Shown here piece after piece: positions 27,712 to 38,453 of a stretch of 64,000 bases of DNA. Numbering within the stretch: the stretch's first letter is position 1; the number at the start of each line of letters is the position of its first letter. Position numbers and translations under genes: made by a program. This DNA is from Streptococcus sp. 29896. Its GTDB lineage: Bacteria; Bacillota; Bacilli; Lactobacillales; Streptococcaceae. The stretch spans positions 1,612,001 through 1,676,000 of the forward strand of contig NZ_CP118733.1 in assembly GCF_032594915.1 (NCBI RefSeq). The letters are read 5' to 3'. The notes beneath the pieces were generated by a model. That model was not told where the DNA came from. It ran no database searches and saw nothing but the letters and a program-made list of their open reading frames with translations.

Positions 27712-28338
27712 ATGATAAGACACAAATTATTCACCAGTTTACAAGAGGAAGAACATTGGATTAATTCGATTCAATCCGAAGGTTATCAGCTTATCAAAGT
27801 AACTCCTTGGACAGCAGCCTATCATTTTGAAAAATGTAGTCGAACCCCTCATCCCGTACGCCTTGATTTTCACGAACATATTGCAAAAGGAGAATATTCA
27901 AATTACCTCTCTCTATTTGAAGACTGTGGTTGGCAACCTATACAAGGTAGTCGTAGATGTGGCATCCATTATTTTCAACAAACAATCGAAGCTTCAAGCA
28001 CAGAAATTTTTTCTGATACCGAATCGAAAAAAGCATTCTATTCACGCTACCAAAATTATGCCTACTCCTATTTCGGATTATTTCTGACTTTATTTTTTAT
28101 CCATTACCAAGTTGGACTCCAAAATGGATACACACTTTGGAATCCTAAATCCTGGTACCTAACTCCAGGACTATGGGAACGGACTGGTACCAGTTTTTGG
28201 TTTGGTTTTCTCTTTGAAACCCCATTCGCATTGTTTAGAAGTGGCATCATTCCGTTATTTTTCCTTGCTTGGTCTATTTATTTCCTCCATATCGCTGAAA
28301 AAGGTAAAAAAGAAGCGAAGAAATTAGAAAAATACTGA
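27712..28338 (+). CDS. DUF2812 membrane protein
   Basis: Protein of 208 aa with a soluble N-terminal domain (about 1-120) and two hydrophobic segments (roughly 122-140 and 180-200). The soluble part with HWINSIQSEGYQLIKVTPWTAAYHFEK and SLFEDCGWQPIQGSRRCGIHYF is typical of DUF2812, which is generally found with PadR regulators, as here. Function is unknown; a membrane stress sensor or accessory role is only an inference from context. AGGAGG precedes the ATG. The body is AT-rich compared with its neighbours. Confidence 0.82.
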   Translation: MIRHKLFTSLQEEEHWINSIQSEGYQLIKVTPWTAAYHFEKCSRTPHPVRLDFHEHIAKGEYSNYLSLFEDCGWQPIQGSRRCGIHYFQQTIEASSTEIFSDTESKKAFYSRYQNYAYSYFGLFLTLFFIHYQVGLQNGYTLWNPKSWYLTPGLWERTGTSFWFGFLFETPFALFRSGIIPLFFLAWSIYFLHIAEKGKKEAKKLEKY

Positions 28339-28358
28339 TGGCATACTATCCAAAAGAA

Positions 28359-28405
28359 AAAGATTGAAAAGAATTGACTGCAATCATCTTTTCAATCTTT
28401 TTTTA
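28359..28405. terminator. Bidirectional terminator between DUF2812 gene and PTS gene
   Basis: Long stem AAAGATTGAAAAGA (28359-28372) / TCTTTTCAATCTTT (28387-28400) followed by Ts, between convergent genes. Confidence 0.88.
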
Positions 28406-28409
28406 CTTT

Positions 28410-30578
28410 TTACAACTCTACTTTAGCAACTTGGCTATCTTGACTGACTTGTCCAAGATTTTCAAGACTGACAGATTTGATTTCAGCTGTGTTTGTGAAG
28501 ACAACGACGATGGTTGTTTCACGTCCTGCTGAGCGAATAGCTTCAAGGTCTGCAACAAGGAGCAAGTCTCCTGCTTCAACGCGTTGGCCATCTGTTACCT
28601 TAGCTGAGAATGGAGCACCGTTTAGCGCAACCGTATCTAGGCCGACGTGCACCAAGACTTCTACACCCTTTTCAGACAAAATACCGACAGCGTGTTTGGT
28701 TGGGAAGACACTGGTTACAATACCTGAAACTGGTGCGTAAACATTGCCGGAGCTAGGCTCAACTGCATAACCGTCGCCCATCATTTTTTGTGAAAAGACT
28801 GGATCTTTCACTTCTGTGATGGCAATGGCTTGCCCTTCAGCAACAGAGTAAACTGTCTCCGTCACATCTTTGAAATGAGTCTCAGGAGCAACTTCTTCTG
28901 TCGCCACAATTTCTGTATGAGGAATAGCAACGCCTGATTCTAGCAAGTCTTGAATGTCTGATTTGAGAACATCTGCTTTTGGTCCATAGACTGCTTGAAC
29001 ACCTGAGTCTTTGATAATCAAGCCCATAGCACCAGCCTGTTTCCAAGCATTTTCATCTCCAACTTGTGCCACATCTTTAACACTAACGCGAAGACGAGTC
29101 ATACAAGCATCCACATCTGCGATATTATCACGACCACCAAGCAAGTTGATGATTTGAACCACTTGTGAATTGGCATCTGCAGTATCTACGTTTGAGTTCG
29201 AAACCACATCTGTTGTTTCTGTATCATAGTTACCATTGCGTCCAGCTGTTGCTAGGTTGAATTTCTTAATCATAAAGTCGGCAATGAAGTACATTCCAAC
29301 TGCAAAGAGGGCTGTTACCCAAATGAAGTTGACCACGTCCATACCGATACCAGCTTTGATTGCCATCGGTGTACGTGTAAGGAATTCGATATTACCGAAT
29401 GAGTGCATACGCAAGTTGACAATATCTGCCATTGCAAAAGCTGCACCCTGTACCAAAGCATAGACAACATAAAGTGGCATTGCCGCAAACATGAACATGA
29501 ACTCGATTGGTTCTGTTACACCTGTCAAGAAGACAGCAAGTGCAGAAGATAGGAACATCCCTTTGTATTTTTTCTTCTTATCTGGATCAACATTGCGATA
29601 CATGGCATAGGACAATCCCATAAGAATACCTGAGGAACCAATCATTTGTCCAACTTTGAAACGAGCTGGAGTTACATTCGCTAAAAGATCATTGTACTGG
29701 GTCATATCCCCAGCATCCTTGAGGTTAATCAAGTCAGTAATCCAAGCCAACCAAAGCGGATCTTGGCCAAATACCTGTGTACCTGCTTGAGCACCTGTCA
29801 AGATGTCATAGGTCCCACCAAGCGAAGTATAGTTCATCGGAATGGTCAACATGTGGTGAAGACCGAATGGAAGAAGCAAGCGTTCCAAGGTACCGTAAAC
29901 AAATGGTGCCAAGATTGGAGCTGTTTCTTGCGAAGTCGCAATCCATTTACCAAAGCTGTTGATCCCTGTTTGAACAAGCGGCCAGAAAATCGCCAAACCT
30001 AACGCAACAAGTACAGAGCGATAGATAACCACAAATGGTACGAAGCGTTTGCCGTTAAAGAAAGTCAAAACATCTGGTAATTTGCGGTAATTGTAGTATT
30101 TGTTATAAGTTGTTGCTCCTACAAAACCAGCGATGATACCAACGAAGACACCCATGTTAAGGGCAGGTTGGCCCAAGATATTGACGAAGTAACCTGAAAC
30201 TGGGATTTGTGTCCCGAAGACTGTGCTGACTGTCGCTTCTGCATCTGACAACATAGCTGTACTTACGCCAAAGAAATGACCAGTAATCAAGTTAATGAGA
30301 ATAAAGGCAAGACCTGCTGAGAAGGCACCACCAGCCTTTTCCTTAGCCCAGCTACCACCAATTGCCAAGGCAAAGAGCAAGTGAAGGTTACCGATAATTC
30401 CCCAACCAATTTGCGCAATAATATTCCCAATTCGAGCCAATAGCTCTGAATCTTGGCTAATCAGAGGAATTGAGTTCCCGATTGACACCATGAGACCCGC
30501 CGCTGGCATTACGGCAATCACAACCATTAAACACTTCCCGAACTTTTGCCAAAATTCGAAACTAAGAATTTTTTTCAT
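28410..30578 (-). CDS. PTS EIICBA transporter, maltose/glucose type (MalT-like)
   Basis: Phosphotransferase permease of 722 aa in domain order EIIC (about 1-440, ten or so membrane segments), EIIB (about 470-560, phospho-Cys in DACMTRLRVSV) and EIIA (about 590-720, phospho-His in VLVHVGLDTV). It imports and phosphorylates a sugar using PEP. The EIIC start KKILSFEFWQKFGKCLMVVIAVMPAAGLM and the neighbouring malP and malQ fit the streptococcal maltose permease MalT, but glucose cannot be excluded. A MalR/CcpA-like site lies upstream at 31472. It forms an operon with the preceding phosphatase-fold gene. Confidence 0.85.
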   Translation of the reverse strand: MKKILSFEFWQKFGKCLMVVIAVMPAAGLMVSIGNSIPLISQDSELLARIGNIIAQIGWGIIGNLHLLFALAIGGSWAKEKAGGAFSAGLAFILINLITGHFFGVSTAMLSDAEATVSTVFGTQIPVSGYFVNILGQPALNMGVFVGIIAGFVGATTYNKYYNYRKLPDVLTFFNGKRFVPFVVIYRSVLVALGLAIFWPLVQTGINSFGKWIATSQETAPILAPFVYGTLERLLLPFGLHHMLTIPMNYTSLGGTYDILTGAQAGTQVFGQDPLWLAWITDLINLKDAGDMTQYNDLLANVTPARFKVGQMIGSSGILMGLSYAMYRNVDPDKKKKYKGMFLSSALAVFLTGVTEPIEFMFMFAAMPLYVVYALVQGAAFAMADIVNLRMHSFGNIEFLTRTPMAIKAGIGMDVVNFIWVTALFAVGMYFIADFMIKKFNLATAGRNGNYDTETTDVVSNSNVDTADANSQVVQIINLLGGRDNIADVDACMTRLRVSVKDVAQVGDENAWKQAGAMGLIIKDSGVQAVYGPKADVLKSDIQDLLESGVAIPHTEIVATEEVAPETHFKDVTETVYSVAEGQAIAITEVKDPVFSQKMMGDGYAVEPSSGNVYAPVSGIVTSVFPTKHAVGILSEKGVEVLVHVGLDTVALNGAPFSAKVTDGQRVEAGDLLLVADLEAIRSAGRETTIVVVFTNTAEIKSVSLENLGQVSQDSQVAKVEL

Positions 30579-30616
30579 GTTCTTCTCCTTAAATAGTTTT
30601 CATAGTCTTATGACCT

Positions 30617-31408
30617 TTAAATACTTACATTTACTTCTACACCGAAGTGATCCGAAATAACCGGTAGATTATCTCCATTGAAAATCACTCGACTGGATTG
30701 AACTTGTCTTTCCTGATTTAAGAACACATAGTCCAGACGTTTTTCCTGACTGTGCCCAGCCCAACCATCTATAGCTTTTTCAACAGTGATACCACTGTCC
30801 TTTTCCACTGCCAAATCATAACTATCATAAAGACCTAGATTCTTAATAGCTTGATAGGCTTGAGGATCCGATAGTGCATCCGTATTGAAATCACCCATGA
30901 GAATTTTCAAGCGTTCCTGGCTAGTTCGATTAACAATCTTTCGAACATTTTCCAGCTGGTCTTCCTCTGGGTGCCCCGGAAGATTGATATGGCAGGAATA
31001 CAAGTCAATCAACTCATTCCCATATGCTACCGTCAAGCCAATAATCTTGCGAGACAGGATTGATGTCAGATCTTGGTGCTGACTACAATAGAAAGCATCC
31101 ACTTCGTAGACCGGTAATGTTGTTAGAAAAGCAATCCCTTCATCATACTTATCATAGCCGATATGAGAATTGGACCAGAAATAAGAATAACCAACTACTC
31201 CCAGCTCTTTCAGCTTTTCAAGCAAAACCAAACCATAATTATCCTTTCGTAAGTCCTTTGTTACCAAGGGATTTGCCATCAGTTGATTGACTTCTTGTAA
31301 GGCAATCACGTCATATTGCTTTTGAGCAATGGTCTGAGCAAGTATGTCCAACTTTTGGTCTTGATTTTCTTCTAACCAGGCATGGACATTGACTGTTAGT
31401 AATTTCAT
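30617..31408 (-). CDS. Endonuclease/exonuclease/phosphatase family protein
   Basis: Cytosolic protein of 263 aa with the DNase I-like fold. LTVNVHAWLEENQ and ALQEVNQ near residues 4 and 40 hold the metal-binding Asn and Glu, MGDFNTDA near 175 the Asp-Asn pair, and ISDHFGVEV at the end the catalytic Asp-His. No signal peptide is present, so a phosphatase or phosphodiesterase acting on small molecules is more likely than a secreted nuclease. The ATG at 31408 has AAGGAG 4 bases ahead; an upstream frame to 31516 crosses the operator region and is not real. It precedes the PTS gene and may dephosphorylate its products. Confidence 0.82.
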   Translation of the reverse strand: MKLLTVNVHAWLEENQDQKLDILAQTIAQKQYDVIALQEVNQLMANPLVTKDLRKDNYGLVLLEKLKELGVVGYSYFWSNSHIGYDKYDEGIAFLTTLPVYEVDAFYCSQHQDLTSILSRKIIGLTVAYGNELIDLYSCHINLPGHPEEDQLENVRKIVNRTSQERLKILMGDFNTDALSDPQAYQAIKNLGLYDSYDLAVEKDSGITVEKAIDGWAGHSQEKRLDYVFLNQERQVQSSRVIFNGDNLPVISDHFGVEVNVSI

Positions 31409-31433
31409 AGGTCTCCTTTCTTCATCATATTCT

Positions 31434-31483
31434 GAAATAAAGCGCTTCCGTATTTGTAAGACAATTGTAACGTAAACGTTTCC
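31434..31483. promoter_or_regulatory. Candidate MalR/CcpA operators in the PTS-gntR divergent region
   Basis: GTAAACGTTTCC (31472-31483) is a near-palindrome of the LacI-family type and fits a catabolite-responsive or MalR element; a second AAAGCGCTT core lies at about 31439-31447. Both are in the roughly 200 bases between the divergent PTS operon and gntR gene. Confidence 0.55.
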
Positions 31484-31605
31484 ATTTGTCAACTCTTTTA
31501 CGGAACAATTCATCAACTTTTACGTAATTCTTTTTAAAAAAACTATAAAACTGACGATTATTCCTAAATATGTTAAACTAGTGATAGAAGAGTTGAGGAG
31601 TCACC

Positions 31606-32313
31606 ATGAGTAAATATAAAAAAGTCTACGCAGACATCAAGGAAAAAATTGAACAAAATATCTGGCAGGCCAATCAGGAGATGCCAACCGAAAATGAGCT
31701 AATGGACATCTACTCCTATTCCAAGGATACTATCCGCAAGGCACTATCGCTATTAGAAATGGATGGCTATATTCAAAAGCGTCAGGGGAGAAACTCGGTT
31801 ATCTTAGACCACAACCTGGTCAGAAAACCGTATGTGTCTGAATTGAAGACCGTTAGCGAACTCAACCGCTTTGCTCACCATCAAGTCCAGACCCAACTGA
31901 CCAATCTCTACATAGTACAAGGTCAGCCAGAAGTCATGAAGGAATTGGAAGTGGATGAAAAAACGGATCTGTACCGTGTCAGCCGCGTTCGAACTATTGA
32001 CGGAGAACGATTAGAGTATGAGATTTCCTACTTTGACCGCAGGATTGTTCCCTATCTCAGCAAGGAAATCGCTGAAAAATCGATTTATCAGTATCTAGAA
32101 TCGGACCTGGGCTTAGGAATCTCTCATTCGCGTCGGGAAATTTCCTTCCGCTTTGCTACGGAGGAAGAAAAATCCTTGCTGGATCTGGCTGGCTACGACA
32201 TGGTGGTTTCCGTCACCAGTACCACCTATCTGGCTGACGGTCGTCCTTTTCAGTACGGAACCATCACCTATCGACCAGATAAGGTTACCTTTGTTTCAAT
32301 GGCCAAACGGTAA
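31606..32313 (+). CDS. GntR/HutC family regulator (TreR-like)
   Basis: Sugar-responsive transcription factor of 235 aa. The winged-helix DNA-binding domain occupies residues 1-70 (MPTENELMDIYSYSKDTIRKALSLLEMDGYIQKRQGRNS), and a UTRA effector domain fills residues about 90-232 (LYRVSRVRTIDGERLEYEISYFD). The sequence is closest to trehalose-operon repressors as I remember them, but no trehalose hydrolase gene is nearby. Position, divergent from the PTS operon, suggests it controls that operon. The effector is probably a phosphosugar. Confidence 0.82.
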   Translation: MSKYKKVYADIKEKIEQNIWQANQEMPTENELMDIYSYSKDTIRKALSLLEMDGYIQKRQGRNSVILDHNLVRKPYVSELKTVSELNRFAHHQVQTQLTNLYIVQGQPEVMKELEVDEKTDLYRVSRVRTIDGERLEYEISYFDRRIVPYLSKEIAEKSIYQYLESDLGLGISHSRREISFRFATEEEKSLLDLAGYDMVVSVTSTTYLADGRPFQYGTITYRPDKVTFVSMAKR

Positions 32314-32330
32314 AAAATGAAAAATACAAA

Positions 32331-32361
32331 AAAGAATGTTCCCACTCAGGAACATTCTTTT
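32331..32361. terminator. Bidirectional terminator between gntR and malP
   Basis: Stem AAAGAATGTTCC (32331-32342) / GGAACATTCTTT (32349-32360) with a 6-base loop, between convergent genes. Confidence 0.88.
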
Positions 32362-32382
32362 CAATTTAGGAGAGCAAAAGTA

Positions 32383-34656
32383 TTAGTTTGAATGCCAAAT
32401 ATCTTGGTTGTACTGTTCAATAGTACGGTCAGATGAGAAGAATCCTGCTTTGGCGATGTTGTGAACAACTTTCTTGTTCCAAGATTCTTGATCTTCGTAG
32501 TCTGCAAAGACTTGCTCTTTGACTTCAATGTACTCCGCCAAGTCAATCAAGGTCATGAACCAGTCTTTAGAGATCAATTCATGGTGCAGGCGACCAAGAC
32601 GCTCATCATTTCCAAGTGCACGGATTTCGTCGCTGACGATAAAGTCAACCGCACGTTTGATGTTGGCATCACCATTGTAGTAGTCCGCAGATACGTAACC
32701 AGCCTTGTCGTACAAGTCGATAATGGTATCTGAATCCTTACCAAATGTATAGATATTGTCCATGCCAGCCAACTCTGCAATCTCAACGTTTGCACCGTCC
32801 ATAGTACCAAGCGTCAAGGCACCGTTGAGCATGAATTTCATGTTACCAGTACCTGATGCTTCTTTAGAAGCCAATGAGATTTGCTCAGAGATATCTGTCG
32901 CAGGGATGAGTTTTTCAGCAACCGTTACGTTGTAGTTTTCTACCAAGTGAACGTTGAGGTACTTGCTCACTTCTGGATCATTGTTGATCAACTCAGACAA
33001 GCAGAGGATCAAGTGAATGATGTCTTGGGCAATCACATAAGCTGGAGCCGCCTTACCACCGAAGATAACAGTGATTTTACGTTTTGGAAGGTTGCCGTTT
33101 TTGATTTCAAGATACTTGTGAATAACATACAAGGCATTCATTTGTTGGCGTTTGTACTCGTGGAAACGTTTGATTTGTGTATCAATGATAGAGTTTTCGT
33201 CCAACTCAATTCCCTTGTTGTCTTTGAGGTAACGTTTAAGAGCCAATTTGTTGTTGTGTTTGATTTCAGCCAATTTAGCATGAACTTCCTTGTCATCTGC
33301 AAAGGCAAGTAATTTCTCAAGTTTAGTTGCATCTGTCAAGTACTCATCGCCAATCAATTCCTTGATATAGTCTGCAAGGTCTTGGTTGGCAAATTCCAAC
33401 CAACGACGGAAGGTGATACCGTTTGTTTTATTGTTGAATTTTTCTGGGTAAAGTTCGTAGAAGCCTTTCAACTCAGAGTTTTTCAAGATTTCTGTGTGGA
33501 GAGCTGCTACCCCGTTAACTGAGTTAGAATAGTGAATATCCATGTGAGCCATATGAACACGACCAGACTCATCGATAATATGAAGGGCAACATCTGGAAC
33601 TTCTTGTGCGACAAGGGCATCCAACTCTTTAATAATACCAACTAGGTGTGGGACTACTTCTTCCAAGAATTCAAGTGGCCATTTCTCAAGTGCTTCTGCC
33701 AAGATGGTGTGGTTAGTGTAGCCTGTCATGTTTTTAACAATCGCTACTGCTTCTGCAAATTCCAAACCGTGTTTTTCAGTCAATAGACGAATCAATTCTG
33801 GAATGACAAGTGAAGGGTGAGTATCGTTGATTTGAACGTAAGCATAGTCTGCCAAGTCACGCACATTTGAACCACGCTCAATCGCTTCGTCAATCAAGAG
33901 CTGGGCAGCATTTGACACCATGAAGTATTGTTGGTAAATGCGGAGCAATTCACCGTTCTTGTCTGAATCATCTGGGTACAAGAAGAGGGTCAAGTTTTCT
34001 TGAATAGCCGTCTTGTCAAACGTGATACCATTGTCAATCAAGCCGTAGTTGACAGACTGGATATCAAACAAGTTGAGGTAGTTTTTAGTATCTTTCTTGT
34101 AGCCAAGGATGTCCAAACGGTCCAACTTAGAAGTCAAAGTGAAGTTTTTGAACGGTACATCGTAGCTGATGTTCGTTGGAATCAACCAAGAGTCATTTTC
34201 AATCCAGAAGTTTGGCTCTGCATCTTGTTGGTTGTCCTTGAAAACTTGTTTGAAGAGACCGCAGTGGTAGTTAAGCCCTACGCCCTCACCGTTGATACCA
34301 AGTGTTGACATAGAATCCACGAAGCAAGATGCCAAACGGCCAAGACCACCATTACCAAGTGATGGTTCTGGCTCCACATCTTCAACCTGTGCCAAAGACT
34401 TGCCAGCTGCTGCCAATTCTGCCTGAATGTCCTTGTAAACACCCAAGTTGATCAAGTTGTTTGACAAGAGTTTACCGATAAGGAACTCTGCTGAGATGTA
34501 GTAAACCTTGCGTTTACCAGTGTTTTTTGGCATATCTGCCGCTGACAATTTGACATAGTTGAGCAACTGAAGATAGATTTCTTCGTTGGTCATGTCGGCT
34601 AATTTCTTGTTGGCTTTGCTTTCTGCAAATGTTGTAAAGTTAATCATGGTTTTCAT
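32383..34656 (-). CDS. malP: Maltodextrin/glycogen phosphorylase
   Basis: Alpha-glucan phosphorylase of 757 aa (754 if translation begins at the second Met, 34647, which has the better-spaced GAGGA). It cleaves glucose-1-phosphate from maltodextrin ends using phosphate and pyridoxal phosphate. [25 protein letters not shown] near residue 50, [19 protein letters not shown] near 95 and the PLP-Lys region [26 protein letters not shown] near 610 are all intact. Its start overlaps the end of malQ by 17 bases, so it is coupled to it. The two enzymes together break down maltose and maltodextrins to glucose and glucose-1-phosphate. Confidence 0.93.
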   Translation of the reverse strand: MKTMINFTTFAESKANKKLADMTNEEIYLQLLNYVKLSAADMPKNTGKRKVYYISAEFLIGKLLSNNLINLGVYKDIQAELAAAGKSLAQVEDVEPEPSLGNGGLGRLASCFVDSMSTLGINGEGVGLNYHCGLFKQVFKDNQQDAEPNFWIENDSWLIPTNISYDVPFKNFTLTSKLDRLDILGYKKDTKNYLNLFDIQSVNYGLIDNGITFDKTAIQENLTLFLYPDDSDKNGELLRIYQQYFMVSNAAQLLIDEAIERGSNVRDLADYAYVQINDTHPSLVIPELIRLLTEKHGLEFAEAVAIVKNMTGYTNHTILAEALEKWPLEFLEEVVPHLVGIIKELDALVAQEVPDVALHIIDESGRVHMAHMDIHYSNSVNGVAALHTEILKNSELKGFYELYPEKFNNKTNGITFRRWLEFANQDLADYIKELIGDEYLTDATKLEKLLAFADDKEVHAKLAEIKHNNKLALKRYLKDNKGIELDENSIIDTQIKRFHEYKRQQMNALYVIHKYLEIKNGNLPKRKITVIFGGKAAPAYVIAQDIIHLILCLSELINNDPEVSKYLNVHLVENYNVTVAEKLIPATDISEQISLASKEASGTGNMKFMLNGALTLGTMDGANVEIAELAGMDNIYTFGKDSDTIIDLYDKAGYVSADYYNGDANIKRAVDFIVSDEIRALGNDERLGRLHHELISKDWFMTLIDLAEYIEVKEQVFADYEDQESWNKKVVHNIAKAGFFSSDRTIEQYNQDIWHSN

Positions 34657-36148
34657 TTCCTCGTTGATATAATGTTGTCATTTTGACTAAGAAGTCTTTG
34701 CGTTCCTGGGTTAAATCTTCAGCTTTCATTCGCCATTCCCAGTTGCCTCCGACAGTTGAAGGCATGTTCATGCGGCTTTCTTCGCCCAAGTCAAGAACAT
34801 CTTGCATGGTCGCAATAGCTGTGTCGCTGACAGTAGCAAAGAGTGTTCGAAGCATGGCTTGAGTCACTGGCTCAATCGGCTTTCTGTTGGTATAGGCATC
34901 TACAAACTCCTGTTGTTCAGGCTCTAGATTGTTATACCAACCATTGACCACCTCGTTATCGTGTGTGCCTGTGTAGGCGATAGAGTTTGGTACGCAACGG
35001 TGTGGGATGTCAATGCTCTGTCCAGTCACATCGAAGAAGCCAAATTCTAGGATTTTCATACCAGGGTAGCCGCAATCTGCAAGTAACTTACGAGCCTTGG
35101 CATCAATATTTCCTAGATCCTCTGCAATAATTGGCAAGTCGCCAAGGGTTTCTTTGACCGCCTTGAAGAGATTGTAGCCTGGACCTGGCTCCCAGGTACC
35201 AACTTTAGCTACTTCAGCATCTCCTGCTACCTGCCAGTAATCTGAGAAGCCTTTGAAGTGGTCAATTCTCAAGACATCATAAAGTTTGAAGCTCTCGTGA
35301 ATACGGTAAATCCACCAGTTGTAGCCAGTTTTTTCATGCTGCTCCCAATCGTAGAGTGGGTTGCCCCAAAGCTGGCCATCTGCTGAGAAGTTATCTGCTG
35401 GCACACCTGCCACATAAAGCGGCTTGCGCTCGCTATCTAATTTGAAGAGCTGTGGCTTGGTCCAAACTTCCACACTATCGGCAGAGACATAAATCGGCAT
35501 GTCTCCGATAATCTTAATGTGGTTTTGATTGGCATATTCTTTTAGCTGTTTCCACTGGCTAAAGAAGAAATACTGAGTGACTTTAAAGTAATCAATTTGG
35601 TCTGCCAATTCCAAGCGGTATTTTTCAAGAGCTTCTTCATTTCGAGCAAGAACTTTCTTGTCATCCCACTCTTGTAGGGCCTTGTTTCCAAAGTGTTCTT
35701 TAATAGCCATAAATTCTGCATAGTCATTTAACCATGACGAATTGGCTTTTTCAAACTCTTGAAAGGCTGCTTTACGCTTGTCATCGCTCAAGAAGTTTTT
35801 AACGGCTCTTTCCAAAATCGGACGGCGAGCCTCATAGATCAAGGCGTAGTCTACTTTTTCTGGATTGTCCCCAAATTTCACATCTTGGTAGTCAAAGTTG
35901 GCCAATAAATCTTCTTCTGCCAACAAATCAAAATCAATTAAATGGGTATTTCCTGCAATGGCAGAAAATGATTGATAAGGTGAATCTCCGTAACTTGTCG
36001 TTGTGAGAGGAAGGAGCTGCCAGTAGGTCTGCTTGGTTTCGACCAAGAAATCTACAAAGTCATAGGCAGGCTTTCCAAAAGTACCGATACCAAACTTACC
36101 TGGAAGTGAGGTAATATGCATTAAAATTCCACTGGTACGATTCGCCAT
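34640..36148 (-). CDS. malQ: 4-alpha-glucanotransferase (amylomaltase)
   Basis: GH77 amylomaltase of 502 aa. It transfers glucan units between maltodextrins, making longer chains for MalP. Catalytic residues are in conserved blocks: nucleophile Asp in LRIDHFKGF near residue 290, acid Glu in IIAEDLG near 340, and Asp in [10 protein letters not shown] near 390. The N-terminal [25 protein letters not shown] is a family hallmark. A GCAAACGTTTGC operator lies about 40 bases before the start, so MalR and/or CcpA control is likely. Confidence 0.95.
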   Translation of the reverse strand: MANRTSGILMHITSLPGKFGIGTFGKPAYDFVDFLVETKQTYWQLLPLTTTSYGDSPYQSFSAIAGNTHLIDFDLLAEEDLLANFDYQDVKFGDNPEKVDYALIYEARRPILERAVKNFLSDDKRKAAFQEFEKANSSWLNDYAEFMAIKEHFGNKALQEWDDKKVLARNEEALEKYRLELADQIDYFKVTQYFFFSQWKQLKEYANQNHIKIIGDMPIYVSADSVEVWTKPQLFKLDSERKPLYVAGVPADNFSADGQLWGNPLYDWEQHEKTGYNWWIYRIHESFKLYDVLRIDHFKGFSDYWQVAGDAEVAKVGTWEPGPGYNLFKAVKETLGDLPIIAEDLGNIDAKARKLLADCGYPGMKILEFGFFDVTGQSIDIPHRCVPNSIAYTGTHDNEVVNGWYNNLEPEQQEFVDAYTNRKPIEPVTQAMLRTLFATVSDTAIATMQDVLDLGEESRMNMPSTVGGNWEWRMKAEDLTQERKDFLVKMTTLYQRGNENHD

Positions 36149-36189
36149 AAAAACGTTTTCCTTTCTTTCGAGTACAATGATAGTTTAAC

Positions 36190-36201
36190 GCAAACGTTTG
36201 C
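36190..36201. promoter_or_regulatory. MalR/CcpA-type operator upstream of malQ
   Basis: Perfect 12-base palindrome GCAAACGTTTGC, the core of LacI/GalR-family operators and identical to the core I recall for pneumococcal MalR sites. It lies 42 bases before malQ. Confidence 0.75.
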
Positions 36202-36306
36202 ATTTGTCAAGGATTTATACAATTTTTTTAAAACTTTTACGTAAAACAACTCAAAATCTCCCATAATTGCGCATTTTACTGCTCTTGTGACCGTTAAACA
36301 AAAGAA

Positions 36307-36336
36307 GAAATTCTGAGCATTTTAACCCAGAATTTC
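36307..36336 (-). terminator. clpL terminator
   Basis: Inverted repeat GAAATTCTG (36307-36315) / CAGAATTTC (36328-36336) just after the clpL stop on the minus strand. The T run is weak. Confidence 0.65.
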
Positions 36337-36353
36337 AATATTATTCAATTATT

Positions 36354-38453
36354 TTATGAAAAGGTTTGCTCGCTGATTTGAATCTCATTTTCCACCACAT
36401 CAGCCAACAAGTTGGTCACATCTAAGTGATCCAGATAGTAATCCGTTACCTTGTCTCGAATCTGATTTTCAATCACACGGCGCAATGGACGAGCTCCCAT
36501 AGCCTGATCATAGCCTTCTTCCATCAAGAACTCTTTGACTGCCTCAGTCACTTCTAAGTGAATACCTTTTTTAGCTAGGGTCTTATTGACCTGGCCTAAC
36601 ATCAAATCTACGATAGCCTTGAGGTCTTCTTTGCCCAAGTGTTTGAATTCGATAACTGCGTTGAAACGGTTAAGGAACTCCGGACGGAAGAATGGTGCGA
36701 TGCGGTCCATGATGTCTTGATTTTCTTCACCTTCTGCCATTCCATAACCAAAACCTGCATTTGAAGTCGCGATGACAAGGGTATTTTTGAAGTTGACCTG
36801 GTTGCCCTGTCCGTCTGTCAAATGACCATCGTCTAGTACTTGCAAAAGGAGGGTAATCACTTGTGGATCTGCCTTTTCAATCTCATCCAAGAGGACAATG
36901 GAGTATGGATTGCGGCGGACACGCTCGGTAAGAGTATGGGAATTATCATCATAACCAACATAACCAGCTGTGGTACCGATTAATTTGGAAACGGCTGTAC
37001 GGTCACTGTATTCAGACATATCCAAACGAATAATGGCCTCCTTGTTACCAAACAAGTCTAGCGCTAACTGTTTTGCCAACTCTGTCTTACCCACACCTGT
37101 CGGACCGACAAAGAGGAAGGAACCAATTGGACGGTTGCCGTCATCAAAACCTGCACGATTGCGACGAATGGCACGAGATACAGCTTCCACCGCATCGTCT
37201 TGACCAATTACATTTGTCTCCAGGCGATGCTTCAATTCCTTGAGTCGTTCAATGTCAGAAGCTCCCATTTGAGAGACTGGGATGCCTGTCATTCGCTCAA
37301 CCGCCTGAGCTACATCATTAACAGTCGCTACCACTTTCTGTTGCTCTGTGTGGTTGTCAATTTGTTCTTGGAGCTTGTCGATGCGGACTTTTTCATTGAG
37401 TGCTGTTTCGTAATCTTCTTTTTCAGCTGCCTGACTTTGCAAAGCTTTAGCCTGTTCAATCTCTGCCTCCAAAGCTTGGATATCTGTAACAGGATGTTGT
37501 GCAGCTAAGTGAGCAGCAGTCACATCGACCAGGTCAATAGCCTTATCAGGCAAGCTACGTTGTGGAATATATTGGACGGAATAATCAACCGCAGCTCTCA
37601 AGACCTCATCTGGCAATTCAATATTGTGGTGGGCTTCATAAAGCGGCTTGATACCTTTCAAAATCTGGTAGGTATCTTCTGCGGACGGAGCATTAACCTT
37701 GACTTCATTGAAACGACGAGCCAGAGCGGCGTTCTTGTGAATGGTATTGCGGTACTCGTCTTGCGTGGTCGCACCAATGACGGTCAACTCTCCACGTGAC
37801 AGGGCTGGTTTGAGAATATCTGCTAAGCCCTTGGAACCTGAGTCTCCACCAGTGCTACCAGCTCCCAAAATCTGATGAATCTCATCAAAAAAGAGAATGA
37901 TATTGCCAGCTTTTTTGACTTCATCCACAAGATTTTGGACATTTTCTTCAAAAGCTCCACGGTACTGAGTCCCAGCTTCCAAGCCTGAAATGTCGATGGA
38001 GATGATTTCCTTATTCTTAATGGCTGCTGGCACATCACCATTGACAATGGCCTGAGCCAAACCTTCTACTACCGCAGTTTTACCTACACCCGCATCACCG
38101 ACCAAAACAGGATTGTTCTTGGTACGGCGAGCCAGAATTTCAGATGTTTCTTGAATTTCCTTGTTTCGTCCAATGACTGGATCCAACTTGCCTTCACGCG
38201 CATCTTGTGTCAAATTGCGGCCCAGTTTTGCCAGAATTCCGTCTGACTTTATCTGACCTTTAGCCTGAGTTTGAGCCACTTCTTCTGTCTGTGGCAGGCG
38301 ACCAGTCTGACGGTAAATGGCAAATTCCTCCGGTGTCACTTCACGCCCATTGATAGAATAACGGCGACGCTCTGTACTGTAGCCACCCATGTTCCCCATG
38401 AGTTGATTGAAAATATCATCCATATTGTTAAAATTATTGAAATTGTTGTTCAT
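36354..38453 (-). CDS. clpL: ATP-dependent chaperone ClpL
   Basis: Class I Clp/Hsp100 ATPase of 699 aa. It lacks the double Clp_N domain of ClpC; instead it starts with an Asn/Phe-rich segment [25 protein letters not shown], characteristic of streptococcal and lactobacillar ClpL. First AAA+ module: Walker [10 protein letters not shown] near residue 118 and Walker B ILFFDEIH near 188. Second module: GPTGVGKT near 445 and IVLLDEIE near 515. A coiled-coil linker lies around 330-380. No ClpP-binding IGF/L loop is evident, so it should disaggregate or refold proteins. Several CtsR operators precede it. Confidence 0.93.
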   Translation of the reverse strand: MNNNFNNFNNMDDIFNQLMGNMGGYSTERRRYSINGREVTPEEFAIYRQTGRLPQTEEVAQTQAKGQIKSDGILAKLGRNLTQDAREGKLDPVIGRNKEIQETSEILARRTKNNPVLVGDAGVGKTAVVEGLAQAIVNGDVPAAIKNKEIISIDISGLEAGTQYRGAFEENVQNLVDEVKKAGNIILFFDEIHQILGAGSTGGDSGSKGLADILKPALSRGELTVIGATTQDEYRNTIHKNAALARRFNEVKVNAPSAEDTYQILKGIKPLYEAHHNIELPDEVLRAAVDYSVQYIPQRSLPDKAIDLVDVTAAHLAAQHPVTDIQALEAEIEQAKALQSQAAEKEDYETALNEKVRIDKLQEQIDNHTEQQKVVATVNDVAQAVERMTGIPVSQMGASDIERLKELKHRLETNVIGQDDAVEAVSRAIRRNRAGFDDGNRPIGSFLFVGPTGVGKTELAKQLALDLFGNKEAIIRLDMSEYSDRTAVSKLIGTTAGYVGYDDNSHTLTERVRRNPYSIVLLDEIEKADPQVITLLLQVLDDGHLTDGQGNQVNFKNTLVIATSNAGFGYGMAEGEENQDIMDRIAPFFRPEFLNRFNAVIEFKHLGKEDLKAIVDLMLGQVNKTLAKKGIHLEVTEAVKEFLMEEGYDQAMGARPLRRVIENQIRDKVTDYYLDHLDVTNLLADVVENEIQISEQTFS

